DNA from: Gammaproteobacteria bacterium
Lineage (GTDB): Bacteria > Pseudomonadota > Gammaproteobacteria > Pseudomonadales > Oleiphilaceae
Direction: 5' to 3'
Assembly: GCA_029268325.1 (NCBI GenBank)
Contig: JAJUGC010000020.1
Coordinates: 1-13,016, forward strand
Length of the DNA: 13,016 nt
Shown here in pieces: positions 1 through 6,823 of the stretch. Every line of letters starts with the position of its first letter. The first letter of the stretch is position 1. A program made the translations under genes and the position numbers. Below the pieces are notes generated by a model. It saw only the letters and a list, made by a program, of their open reading frames with translations. It made no database searches and had not been told where the DNA came from.

Positions 1-1
1 A

Positions 2-1261
2 CTTTTCTACGGCGCCATGCTGGTGATGGCCATCTACAACTTCCTGATCTTCATTGCGATTCGGGATATCAGCTACTTCTACTATGTGATGTATGTCCTC
101 TCGACGACCCTGCTCCTCGCGGGCATCCAAGGGATCACCTTCAAGTATCTCTGGCCCAACACCCTTTGGTTAAACGACACCAGCCTGGTGCTGGCCCTCA
201 GCGGCATGATCTTCTTCCCCACCCTGTTTTTCCGCAGTTTCCTGCAGATTCCGCAAACCCGACCGATCCTGGCAAAAATTCTGCTGGGCTTTGCCGCCCT
301 GGCAATTCTCACCGCGATCGGCGCCTTCCTGCTCCCCTACCGCATCATGATGGTGACTACCATGATCATCGTGATGCTGGCAATCCTCATGGGATTCTGG
401 GTCGGGATCTTACGCTGGCTGGACGGCTACCATGCGGCCAAATACTTCAACCTGGCCTGGGCATCCATGCTCGCTGCAGGGCTTATCCTGGCATTTAACA
501 AACTCGGCCTGCTGCCCCGCACCTGGTTTACGGAGCATGTCGCCCAGATTGGAGCAACTCTCGAGGTCATCCTGCTGTCCTTCGCCCTGGCCCATCGCAT
601 CTCCCACGAACGTCAGATGCGGGAACAAGCCCAGCGAGAGTCCGCCCTAGCCCAGCAAAAACTGCTGGAACACCAGATTCGGACCAATGAGGATCTCGAC
701 CGGATCGTGCGCCAACGCACCGAGGAGCTTGAAAAGGCCAATGCCAAACTGAAACAGATCAGCGCCACCGATGGCCTGACCGGCCTGAAAAACCGGCGCG
801 CCTTTGAGGAACTGTTCGAACTGGAGTACAAACGGGCTTATCGGGAGAAGACCCCCATTGCCGTCATCATGGTCGACCTGGATCACTTCAAGAAAATCAA
901 CGACCAGTACGGCCATCCCTTCGGCGACAAATGCCTGGTGAAAGCAGCAGAGATGATTCGTACCAATATCCGGCGCCCACCAGATGTAGCCGCCCGCTAT
1001 GGCGGTGAAGAATTCATCCTGTTGCTGCCTAATACGGATCTCGAGGGGACCCTCTGTGTTGCCCATAACATCCTGGAGACTTTTATGAGAACAGAGGTGC
1101 AGGATGGCGATATCAGCCTAACCATGACCGCAAGCCTGGGCGTTGCCTGCCATGTGCCGGATGACCAGACCAGCCGCGAAGCCTTGCTTCGGGAAGCCGA
1201 CCAGTATCTGTATCAGGCGAAAGAAAATGGCCGTAATCGTGTGGAGTGGAAGCAAGACTAA
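2..1261 (+). CDS. Membrane-bound diguanylate cyclase (7TM sensor + GGDEF), 5' truncated by window edge
   Basis: Makes the second messenger cyclic di-GMP from two GTP at the inner membrane. The frame is open to the window edge (codons before the first ATG at 17 read LFYGA, typical of the start of 7TMR-DISM membrane domains), so the true start lies outside. Numbering from that ATG, about seven hydrophobic segments occupy residues 1-195, a charged coiled coil follows at about 195-250, and a GGDEF domain runs from about 250 to 414. The DLDHFKKIND metal and nucleotide motif is at about 287-296. The active-site loop is GGEEF at 329-333, which is catalytically competent. RPPD at 320-323 lies exactly five residues before it and matches the inhibitory I-site, so product feedback is expected. 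The missing N-terminus probably carried a periplasmic ligand-binding domain. The gene converges on the small PEP-CTERM gene. Family is confident; the signal sensed is unknown. Confidence 0.95.
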   Translation, partial: LFYGAMLVMAIYNFLIFIAIRDISYFYYVMYVLSTTLLLAGIQGITFKYLWPNTLWLNDTSLVLALSGMIFFPTLFFRSFLQIPQTRPILAKILLGFAALAILTAIGAFLLPYRIMMVTTMIIVMLAILMGFWVGILRWLDGYHAAKYFNLAWASMLAAGLILAFNKLGLLPRTWFTEHVAQIGATLEVILLSFALAHRISHERQMREQAQRESALAQQKLLEHQIRTNEDLDRIVRQRTEELEKANAKLKQISATDGLTGLKNRRAFEELFELEYKRAYREKTPIAVIMVDLDHFKKINDQYGHPFGDKCLVKAAEMIRTNIRRPPDVAARYGGEEFILLLPNTDLEGTLCVAHNILETFMRTEVQDGDISLTMTASLGVACHVPDDQTSREALLREADQYLYQAKENGRNRVEWKQD

Positions 1262-1281
1262 AAAACAGGCTGGGATCCAAT

Positions 1282-1317
1282 AGTCCGGTGCCAGCCAGAG
1301 TTGGCTGGCACCGGACT
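1282..1317. terminator. Perfect 16-bp stem hairpin between convergent genes, putative bidirectional terminator
   Basis: The arms 1282-1297 (AGTCCGGTGCCAGCCA) and 1302-1317 are perfect reverse complements around a 4-base GAGT loop. It lies 20 bases after the diguanylate cyclase stop and 7 bases after the stop of the facing PEP-CTERM gene, the expected place for a shared terminator. Neither side has a proper T tract, so intrinsic termination is inferred from the stem and position only. Confidence 0.6.
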
Positions 1318-1324
1318 GCGCCTG

Positions 1325-1549
1325 TTACTCGCCGTCCTGTTTGTCGCGACGACGACGTTGCAAGGCCAGCGCAGCAACGCCAAGCCCCAGCAGTGCCGCA
1401 GTAGCAGGCTCCGGAACAGAAACGGGCGGCTTGTCCGGTTTGGGGGGCTTGGGCTTGTGTGGCTTACCATATCCACCGGCCATGGCGGACGTGCTCAGGG
1501 CGATACCGAAAACGACTGCTAATGGCTTTGCAATCTTCATCATTTTCAT
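1325..1549 (-). CDS. Very small PEP-CTERM sorting-domain protein (74 aa)
   Basis: Predicted exported protein handled by an exosortase. Residues 1-24 form a signal peptide (basic start, hydrophobic core, cleavage after AMA). Residues 25-45 are a Lys/Pro-rich linker. The tail from residue 45 has VPEPAT, a hydrophobic Leu/Ala helix and an Arg cluster (RRRR), the standard PEP-CTERM tripartite signal, followed by an unusual acidic DKQDGE end. After both signals are removed only about 21 residues would remain, so this is close to a minimal substrate with no folded domain. The start is ambiguous: the ATG at 1549 sits only two bases after GGAAG, while the in-frame ATG at codon 3 (1543) has an 8-base gap from it and may be the real start. 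No exosortase gene is in the window. The identity of the tail is confident; the role is unknown. Confidence 0.85.
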   Translation of the reverse strand: MKMMKIAKPLAVVFGIALSTSAMAGGYGKPHKPKPPKPDKPPVSVPEPATAALLGLGVAALALQRRRRDKQDGE

Positions 1550-2021
1550 ATCTTCCGTGCCTCATTCATTGAGTGGTTTATTGTTACTCTCAACAGTTAC
1601 TCCTCCATGAGAGCACCAGCCATAGAGCAGCTTCCGTGCACACAAACAAAAATCCGTTTTGTATCAATAGATTGAGAAGAGCCTCTTAGCAACGAAAGCG
1701 GCTTAAACAGGGTCTGCTGTAAAGGTTTTTTGACAATCTGTACTGTTCTAAAGAAGAGCTTTTCTCCCCCTTACCCAACAAGGCCCCGCCCCGCCCGTAC
1801 CTTACCGTTAGCGCCTGCACAGCACCCTCCAAATACTTGCGTATAAAATCCTGACAAAAAGTCTGTTAACCTTCTCACAACCTCAAAATTTTTTTAGTCT
1901 TCACCAGGACAGGGGGATCCAAATAAGGTTGCTAGCCCATGAACCCTAAAGCCGTGAGCAAAAGCCTGGGTTGAGGCACCACCTAGCCGGTGCAACTCTG
2001 GGTTTGGGATCTGGTTTCACG
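1550..2021. other. Gene-poor region upstream of the small PEP-CTERM gene
   Basis: No reading frame here has coding character. The stretch is more AT-rich than its surroundings, with a T7 run near 1890. It should hold the leftward leader and promoter of the small PEP-CTERM gene. The best minus-strand match is TTAACA (1864-1869) and TATACG (1840-1845) with an 18-bp spacer, which would give a leader of roughly 280 nt. This is weak evidence. Short direct repeats of GTTACTC lie near 1583-1603. Confidence 0.35.
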
Positions 2022-2055
2022 GGAGCCGGCACTTCATCTGTGAAATGCCGGCTCC
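2022..2055 (-). terminator. Hairpin downstream of the monooxygenase gene, putative terminator
   Basis: The arms 2022-2036 and 2041-2055 form a 15-pair stem around a 4-base loop. The only non-Watson-Crick position is G-U in the minus-strand transcript but C-A in the plus-strand one, so the stem is continuous only in RNA from the monooxygenase operon. It starts 17 bases past that stop codon. There is no U tract after it, so it may be an RNA-stabilising 3' end rather than an intrinsic terminator. Confidence 0.6.
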
Positions 2056-2072
2056 GTTCCTTCAGGGGAGCC

Positions 2073-3569
2073 TCAAGAGGAGGCAGCCGATGGCAAAGGG
2101 CGCGATGCTGCGGAGGCCCGGGCCGGGCGGACAAACTCCAGCTCCGAACCGGCCAGCGCTCCGAAGCGGAAGCTCAAGAAGTCCAACAGATAATTCTGGT
2201 TCAACCGCCAGGGCGCCCGGTCACCCTGTTTGGGAAGCCACTCCAAAGCCCGCAGCACATAGCCGGATTTAAGGTCGAGGATCGGCTCCTTCTGCACCTC
2301 ACCTTGTTCCCGGGGTACACAATAGCCATAGCCCTGGCGATCCATATAGTTGAGCAGCCGGCATACATAGTGGCTGGCCAGGTCCGCCTTCAAGGTCCAA
2401 GAGGCATTGGTATAGCCCATGATCAGGGCCAGGTTGGGGATATTGCTGAGCATGCTCCCCCGGTAGTTCAGAGTCTGGGACAGGTCCACTTGGGCTCCAT
2501 CCATCCAGACTTCCGCTCCCCCCAGAATCAGCATGTTCAATCCCGTGGCGGTGACGATGATATCCGCCTCCAGCTCTTTGCCCGACTGCAAGCGGATGCC
2601 CTGTTCGGTAAAGGTCTCGATTTGATCCGTCTCTACCGAGGCCTGGCCCTTGCGCAGGGCCCTGAACAGGTCGCCGTTGGGCACCAGGCACAGGCGCTGC
2701 TCCCAAGGGTTATAACGGGGATTGAAGTGGGTATCGATATCGAACTGGGGCCCCAGCTGCTTGCGCAACTGGGACAGGATCAACTTACGGGCCAGTTGCG
2801 GATAGCGGCGGCAGAAGTTGTAGAACAGCGTCTGCAAGGACACATTCTTCCAACGGGTCAGATGATAGGCCGCCATGGGAGGCAGGAACCGGTCCATGGC
2901 TCGGGCGATGTAGTCCACATCCGGCATGGAAACGATATAAGTGGGCGAGCGCTGCAGCATGGTTACATGGCTTGCCTCTTCCGCCAGGGCGGGCACCAGG
3001 GTGACGGCGGTTGCACCACTACCGATTACCACCACCCGCTTGCCCCGGTAATCCAAGTCCTGGGGCCAGTGCTGGGGGTGCACGATTTGCCCTTTAAAGC
3101 GGGAGCTGCCCGGGAATTCCGGCGCATACCCCTGGTCGTAGCGGTAGTAACCGCTGCAATTGATCAGGAAATTGCAGCTGAACTCTTGCTGCTTGCCCTG
3201 GTGATCCACTTCCACCGTCCAGGCCGCCTCGCCACTCGACCAGGACAACCGCTTGACCCGGTGACCATAGTGTATTTTCTGGTCAATTCCGTATTCCTGG
3301 GCGGTTTCTTCCACATAGCGCAAAATGGCGGTGCCATCGGCGATCGCCTTGCCCTGGCGCCAGGGCCGGAAGGAATAGCCCAGGGTGTACATGTCTGAGT
3401 CGGAACGGATACCCGGATAACGGAACAGGTCCCAGGTTCCGCCTAACTTGTCCCGGGCTTCCAGGATTGCATAGCGCTTGCCCGGACAATAGGTCTGCAA
3501 ATGCCAGGCCGCACCGACGCCGGAGAGACCGGCGCCGATAATCAGCACATCAAAGTGGGTCTTGGACAT
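2073..3569 (-). CDS. EthA-type FAD-dependent Baeyer-Villiger monooxygenase
   Basis: Cytosolic flavoenzyme (498 aa) that would use NADPH and O2 to insert oxygen into ketones or to oxidise sulfur or nitrogen centres. It has the FAD-binding GAGLSG at residues 12-17, GGTWDLFRYPG at 43-53, the Baeyer-Villiger fingerprint FxGxxxHxxxWP at 158-169, and the NADPH-binding GSGATA at 183-188. From memory, its length and many blocks (RYPGIRSDSDMYTLG, WRLNQNYL) closely match mycobacterial EthA, the activator of ethionamide, so the subfamily is confident. The physiological substrate is not shown. It starts 18 bases after the hydrolase stop, preceded by AAGGAAAAGG, so the two genes are very likely co-transcribed. 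The C-terminal tail is Ala/Ser-rich and appears non-conserved. Confidence 0.95.
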   Translation of the reverse strand: MSKTHFDVLIIGAGLSGVGAAWHLQTYCPGKRYAILEARDKLGGTWDLFRYPGIRSDSDMYTLGYSFRPWRQGKAIADGTAILRYVEETAQEYGIDQKIHYGHRVKRLSWSSGEAAWTVEVDHQGKQQEFSCNFLINCSGYYRYDQGYAPEFPGSSRFKGQIVHPQHWPQDLDYRGKRVVVIGSGATAVTLVPALAEEASHVTMLQRSPTYIVSMPDVDYIARAMDRFLPPMAAYHLTRWKNVSLQTLFYNFCRRYPQLARKLILSQLRKQLGPQFDIDTHFNPRYNPWEQRLCLVPNGDLFRALRKGQASVETDQIETFTEQGIRLQSGKELEADIIVTATGLNMLILGGAEVWMDGAQVDLSQTLNYRGSMLSNIPNLALIMGYTNASWTLKADLASHYVCRLLNYMDRQGYGYCVPREQGEVQKEPILDLKSGYVLRALEWLPKQGDRAPWRLNQNYLLDFLSFRFGALAGSELEFVRPARASAASRPLPSAASS

Positions 3570-3587
3570 AAGGCACCTTTTCCTTGA

Positions 3588-4436
3588 TCAGTCTTCGGCC
3601 AAGTATTCCTTCTTGACCTTCTCACGTTGCTCTCGCCCATCATACTGGGACGGATGGAAATCACGCCGATAGTACTGGAGGTAGGCGGGAATCATTTTCC
3701 GGAAAACTCCCGGCCGCCCCCAAAAGTAATTCAGTCCGCCCAGCCACATCTTGAAATCGGTCATGCGTCCCGAGTGGCGCATCAGGAGAATCATATCCAG
3801 GGTGGTGAAGGTCACGAAATTAAACGTGGTCGCCACCATTTCCGACAACCGGATCCACTCATTGTTCGATACGGTTTTAAAGACATCGAAAGCCACTGAC
3901 TTGTGCTCGGCTTCCTCAATCGCATGCCAGGCCCAGAGCTTGGCCATCCGCGGGTCCATGGAGCCCAGCTCCTCAAGGTTGAGCATATAGTGCTCCGCCA
4001 TGATGGCCGTGAAATGCTCGAGGGCCGCCGTTTTCGCCAATTGCCGCTCCGGCGACAGGTACTTGCGATACAACCGCATCATCTTGCCCACATCCTGGTG
4101 GATGCGGGAGACCGGATAGCCCCGGGATTCAATCCACTCGTTGAGGGCATGGTGTTCCTTTGAGTGGTGCCCCTCCTGGCCGATAAAGCTACGGATCGCC
4201 CGTTTCAGCTCTGGATCCTGGATCCGGTCCTGAAAATAGCGGACCGAGTCGATGAAAAAGCGCTCCCCTTCCGGAAAACCTCCGGACAGGGCATAGGCAA
4301 GTACGGTGCGAAATGGATCATTCGCGTACCAGAACTCGGGGATATCTTCAGGAAACTCAAAGTCCATGGGGCGGACTTTCAAATCATAGGACGGCCTGGT
4401 GCCGGACTGGGATGAGGCGATAGCGGTAACGCTCAT
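3588..4436 (-). CDS. Predicted metal-dependent hydrolase, ferritin-like (PF10118 family)
   Basis: A 282-residue, all-helical, probably cytosolic protein of the family annotated as 'metal-dependent hydrolase'. Clusters that could form a di-metal site include GER at about 57-59, QEGHHSKEHH at about 87-96, ALEH at 138-141 and WHAIEEAEHKS at 170-180. These repeated E and ExxH-type ligands resemble ferritin-like di-iron proteins, so an oxidative rather than hydrolytic role is possible; no activity can be read from sequence. The ATG at 4436 is chosen because AAGGAG lies 8 bases upstream. An in-frame TTG at 4463 has no comparable site and would add nine residues. It is the first gene of a two-gene operon with the monooxygenase and is divergent from the AraC regulator, so it probably acts in the same pathway. 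Confidence 0.88.
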   Translation of the reverse strand: MSVTAIASSQSGTRPSYDLKVRPMDFEFPEDIPEFWYANDPFRTVLAYALSGGFPEGERFFIDSVRYFQDRIQDPELKRAIRSFIGQEGHHSKEHHALNEWIESRGYPVSRIHQDVGKMMRLYRKYLSPERQLAKTAALEHFTAIMAEHYMLNLEELGSMDPRMAKLWAWHAIEEAEHKSVAFDVFKTVSNNEWIRLSEMVATTFNFVTFTTLDMILLMRHSGRMTDFKMWLGGLNYFWGRPGVFRKMIPAYLQYYRRDFHPSQYDGREQREKVKKEYLAED

Positions 4437-4511
4437 GGCGGCTGCTCCTTGCAAGGTGAGCAATGATCCTGCCGGTCATTGCGCAAAATGGCCTAATAGG
4501 GTAAATACCTG

Positions 4512-4548
4512 AGTGGCCCATCAGCCAAATTCCCGCGACTGGGCCACT
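4512..4548. promoter_or_regulatory. 9-bp dyad in the divergent hydrolase/AraC promoter region
   Basis: AGTGGCCCA (4512-4520) and its exact reverse complement TGGGCCACT (4540-4548) are separated by 19 bases, with centres 28 bp apart. They lie in the 208-bp gap between the hydrolase start and the AraC-family start. Position and symmetry suggest a regulator site controlling one or both directions. AraC proteins more often bind direct repeats, so the owner is uncertain. Confidence 0.4.
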
Positions 4549-4644
4549 TCTTCAGTTCATCAGAGTATTTGCTCCAGTAGGGAAAGCGTGAGAGGCTAGT
4601 GGGACAATAAGCTTGTCATTTAAGGCCAAACAATCATAACGACC

Positions 4645-5679
4645 ATGCCTTACCCTGAGATCCACGACCTACACATGCCCGTGACCTACCCGCAAATCTA
4701 CCTGGATCTTGCCCAGGAGCGCGGAATCACGGCCGAACAGGTCCTGCACAAGGCCGGCCTGGAGCCCGCCTTGTTCGCCGATCCCCAGGGCAGGATCCCC
4801 CTGGCCCACCACTTCCGGCTGGTCACGGCCATTGTCGAACTCACCCAGGATCCGGGAATCGGCTTCGAGCTCGGCTGCCGCTCGCCCGTTACCGTCCATG
4901 GCAGCCTGGGCTATGCCCTGCTCTGTTGCGCCACCCTTGAGGAAGCCACCAAACTGTTGCAGCGCTTCTGGGAGCTCCGGGCCAAGGGCCTGGGCTTTTC
5001 CTACCAGTTGCAGGGGGAGTGGAACGTCATCAGCTTCTATTCAAAGCTTCCCTTGTCCGGCCAGCTCCGCAGGCTGGTCTTCGATTTCATCCTCACCAGC
5101 GTCTATCGCGGCATCCAGTTCCTGGCCGGCCCCTTGGAAGCCCCGGGCGAGATTTGGTTCGACTATCCGGAACCGGACTATTACAGCCGCTTCAAGCACC
5201 GCCTGCCCCCCATTCGCTACAACATGGCTGAGCTACAGATTCGTATTCCCGGTCCGGACCTAATGCACCAACGCCTGCCACTGGCCAACCCTGAAGGCCT
5301 CAGCCTGGCGATCGCCCAATGCGAGCGGGAATATGCCCTGCTGGGTGAAGGGTGCGAAGATGTGCTGACCCGGGCCAAAACCCTGCTTAACCTCTCTGGC
5401 GACGGCTACCCCTCACTGGATGATTTGGCAAGCCAACTCAACCTGTCGCCCCGCAGCCTCCGTCGCCAGCTGCAAGCCCAGGGCAGTAGCTACCGGCGCC
5501 TGCTGGAAGAGGCTCGCCGGCGCGATGCCATCAACCTGCTCACCAAGCCTGAGCTGGAAATCCAGAAAATCGCGGAGCTGCTTGGCTATACGGATCCGGC
5601 GAACTTCACTCGGGCCTTTCGCCAGTGGACAGGCAAGTCTCCCAGCCAATATCGGAAGCTGCTAACGTCCACTTCCTAA
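4645..5679 (+). CDS. AraC-family transcriptional regulator with Arabinose_bd-type N-terminal domain
   Basis: A 344-residue DNA-binding regulator. Residues about 20-210 match the effector-binding domain found in OruR-like AraC proteins (GSLGYALLCCATLEEA, later FDFILTSVYRGIQFLAG). Residues about 255-340 form the double helix-turn-helix: first helix pair around LDDLASQLNLSPRSLRRQL, second around IQKIAELLGYTDPANFTRAF, ending in the usual RQWTGKSPSQYR. It is divergent from the hydrolase-monooxygenase operon across about 208 bp, so it is the likely local activator of that operon and perhaps responds to the substrate. The start is uncertain: the ATG at 4645 lacks a clear ribosome site, and an in-frame ATG at 4675 is a possible alternative. 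No terminator hairpin was seen after the stop. Confidence 0.92.
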   Translation: MPYPEIHDLHMPVTYPQIYLDLAQERGITAEQVLHKAGLEPALFADPQGRIPLAHHFRLVTAIVELTQDPGIGFELGCRSPVTVHGSLGYALLCCATLEEATKLLQRFWELRAKGLGFSYQLQGEWNVISFYSKLPLSGQLRRLVFDFILTSVYRGIQFLAGPLEAPGEIWFDYPEPDYYSRFKHRLPPIRYNMAELQIRIPGPDLMHQRLPLANPEGLSLAIAQCEREYALLGEGCEDVLTRAKTLLNLSGDGYPSLDDLASQLNLSPRSLRRQLQAQGSSYRRLLEEARRRDAINLLTKPELEIQKIAELLGYTDPANFTRAFRQWTGKSPSQYRKLLTSTS

Positions 5680-5925
5680 ACTGGCGGTAATCTCGTTTTA
5701 GCCCTCTATTGCCCCTCAAATCCCTGCCCTGTCACCTTTTTCCATTCGTGACGTCAGCTTTCTTTACACCTTTTTGTCGACTGTAAGCATCTCTAACATA
5801 ACGTGAACTGGATCACTAAAGCAGTGTGACCAGGCCCTGCTGTCAGCTCTAGCCGATGTTTATATTAGGAATGACGCTGCAGCTACTATCTATGACAGGA
5901 ATGTAACGAGGAAGAGGGATTTGCT

Positions 5926-6528
5926 ATGAAAAAGCTGGGAAATATGCTCGTTCTGGCCACTTCTGTAATGTTCGCGTCAGCTGCAAATGCGGCGCTGATC
6001 GAAGCGCAGGGAGGCGATAGCTGGACGATTGCCGGCACCAATGGACAGATCAACGATTATGGCCTGGAAGGCGCAACCGGCACGGTGGGCAGCACCATTG
6101 TCTCCACCTCTGATGCACCGATCCTGCTGACCTTCGAGTATCTGTTCAAGGAGGCGGAGTTCACCAATGGCTTCTACGTCAATGGTGCGCAGGTGTTCAG
6201 CACAGGGTCCAGCAATTATGGTGACACCCACCAGATTACCTGGACCGGCACTGGGGCGCTGAACTTCCATTTCACGCCTGGCACTCTCGGCATTGTCACC
6301 AACGCGGGAAATGATGGCGCCGATCCGGCCAACTTCTGGACCCAGTGGGACGGCGTCAGCAACAGCCTGATCATTGCCCTGGATGACAGCGGTAACCGCA
6401 ACGACGATGACTACGATGATATGATCATCCGTATCACCGCCACCCAGCAAGTACCGGAGCCGGCCACCCTCGCCCTGTTCGGTATGGGTGCCATTGGCCT
6501 GGCCCTAGCCCGTCGCCGCAAGCAGTAA
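5926..6528 (+). CDS. PEP-CTERM sorting-domain exported protein (200 aa)
   Basis: Predicted secreted or surface protein processed by an exosortase. Residues 1-22 are a signal peptide with cleavage after ANA. The middle is rich in short beta-strand-like, Gly/Thr/Asn-rich segments. An acidic stretch at about 154-163 (DDSGNRNDDDYDD) followed by MIIRI resembles the end of DUF4114-like beta domains and could bind calcium. The tail begins at V176 with VPEPAT, then a hydrophobic helix and RRRKQ. The ATG has AGAGGGA about 7 bases upstream. The gene stands alone: 246 bp of leader on one side and a hairpin on the other. No exosortase is in the window, so it relies on one elsewhere. The tail is certain; the function of the middle domain is unknown. 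Confidence 0.93.
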   Translation: MKKLGNMLVLATSVMFASAANAALIEAQGGDSWTIAGTNGQINDYGLEGATGTVGSTIVSTSDAPILLTFEYLFKEAEFTNGFYVNGAQVFSTGSSNYGDTHQITWTGTGALNFHFTPGTLGIVTNAGNDGADPANFWTQWDGVSNSLIIALDDSGNRNDDDYDDMIIRITATQQVPEPATLALFGMGAIGLALARRRKQ

Positions 6529-6546
6529 GCCTCTAGCAGTATGAGT

Positions 6547-6578
6547 ATGCACGGAGGAGGATTCGCCTCCTCCGGCAT
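6547..6578 (+). terminator. Stem-loop after the 200-aa PEP-CTERM gene, putative terminator
   Basis: The arms 6547-6560 and 6566-6578 give 13 base pairs with one bulged A and a 5-base ATTCG loop; the core is GGAGGAGG against CCTCCTCC. It starts 19 bases past the stop. No T tract follows, so termination is inferred from stem strength and place. Confidence 0.5.
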
Positions 6579-6823
6579 CGTCCCTGCATAGCTCAACCTC
6601 CCTCGCGGATCCCCCCCTCACCGCGACCACGTCCGGCTCTCACCGCCAAACAGGTCACAAAACCACCCGTTTCGGCACTTTAGTGCCCAAACTAGGATAA
6701 GAGTCACATTAACCGGCTTATCATTTCGTAACACTACAGCTCAATATAAACGCGTACCTGTTCCTGCTAGCTTTCTGGGACTGCAGTCAATATCTAGCGA
6801 CCGCCAGAATATACCTGTGCCCT

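Noticed and set aside
1925..2015. Region with AAAGCC and GCCGGT blocks reminiscent of a c-di-GMP (GEMM) riboswitch
   Set aside because: The conserved order and helices of the GEMM motif are not present, and no plus-strand gene follows it.
1971..3398. Long plus-strand open frame (475 codons) opposite the monooxygenase
   Set aside because: It is a shadow of the EthA-like gene: no recognisable domain, low-complexity composition, and the opposite strand has full family motifs.
4437..4463. Upstream TTG start for the metal-dependent hydrolase
   Set aside because: The ATG at 4436 has AAGGAG at an ideal 8-base gap; the TTG lacks a comparable site.
6573..6588. Sigma-54-like GG-N10-GC element (CGGCATCGTCCCTGCA)
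   Set aside because: Has the -24 GG and -12 GC spacing but overlaps the terminator hairpin of the PEP-CTERM gene and lies over 200 bp from the next start; only 8 of 12 consensus positions match.
6674..6687. Small palindrome GGCACTTTAGTGCC before the LuxR remnant
   Set aside because: Six-base arms only, and the gene it would regulate is broken; could be an operator relic but is not supported further.
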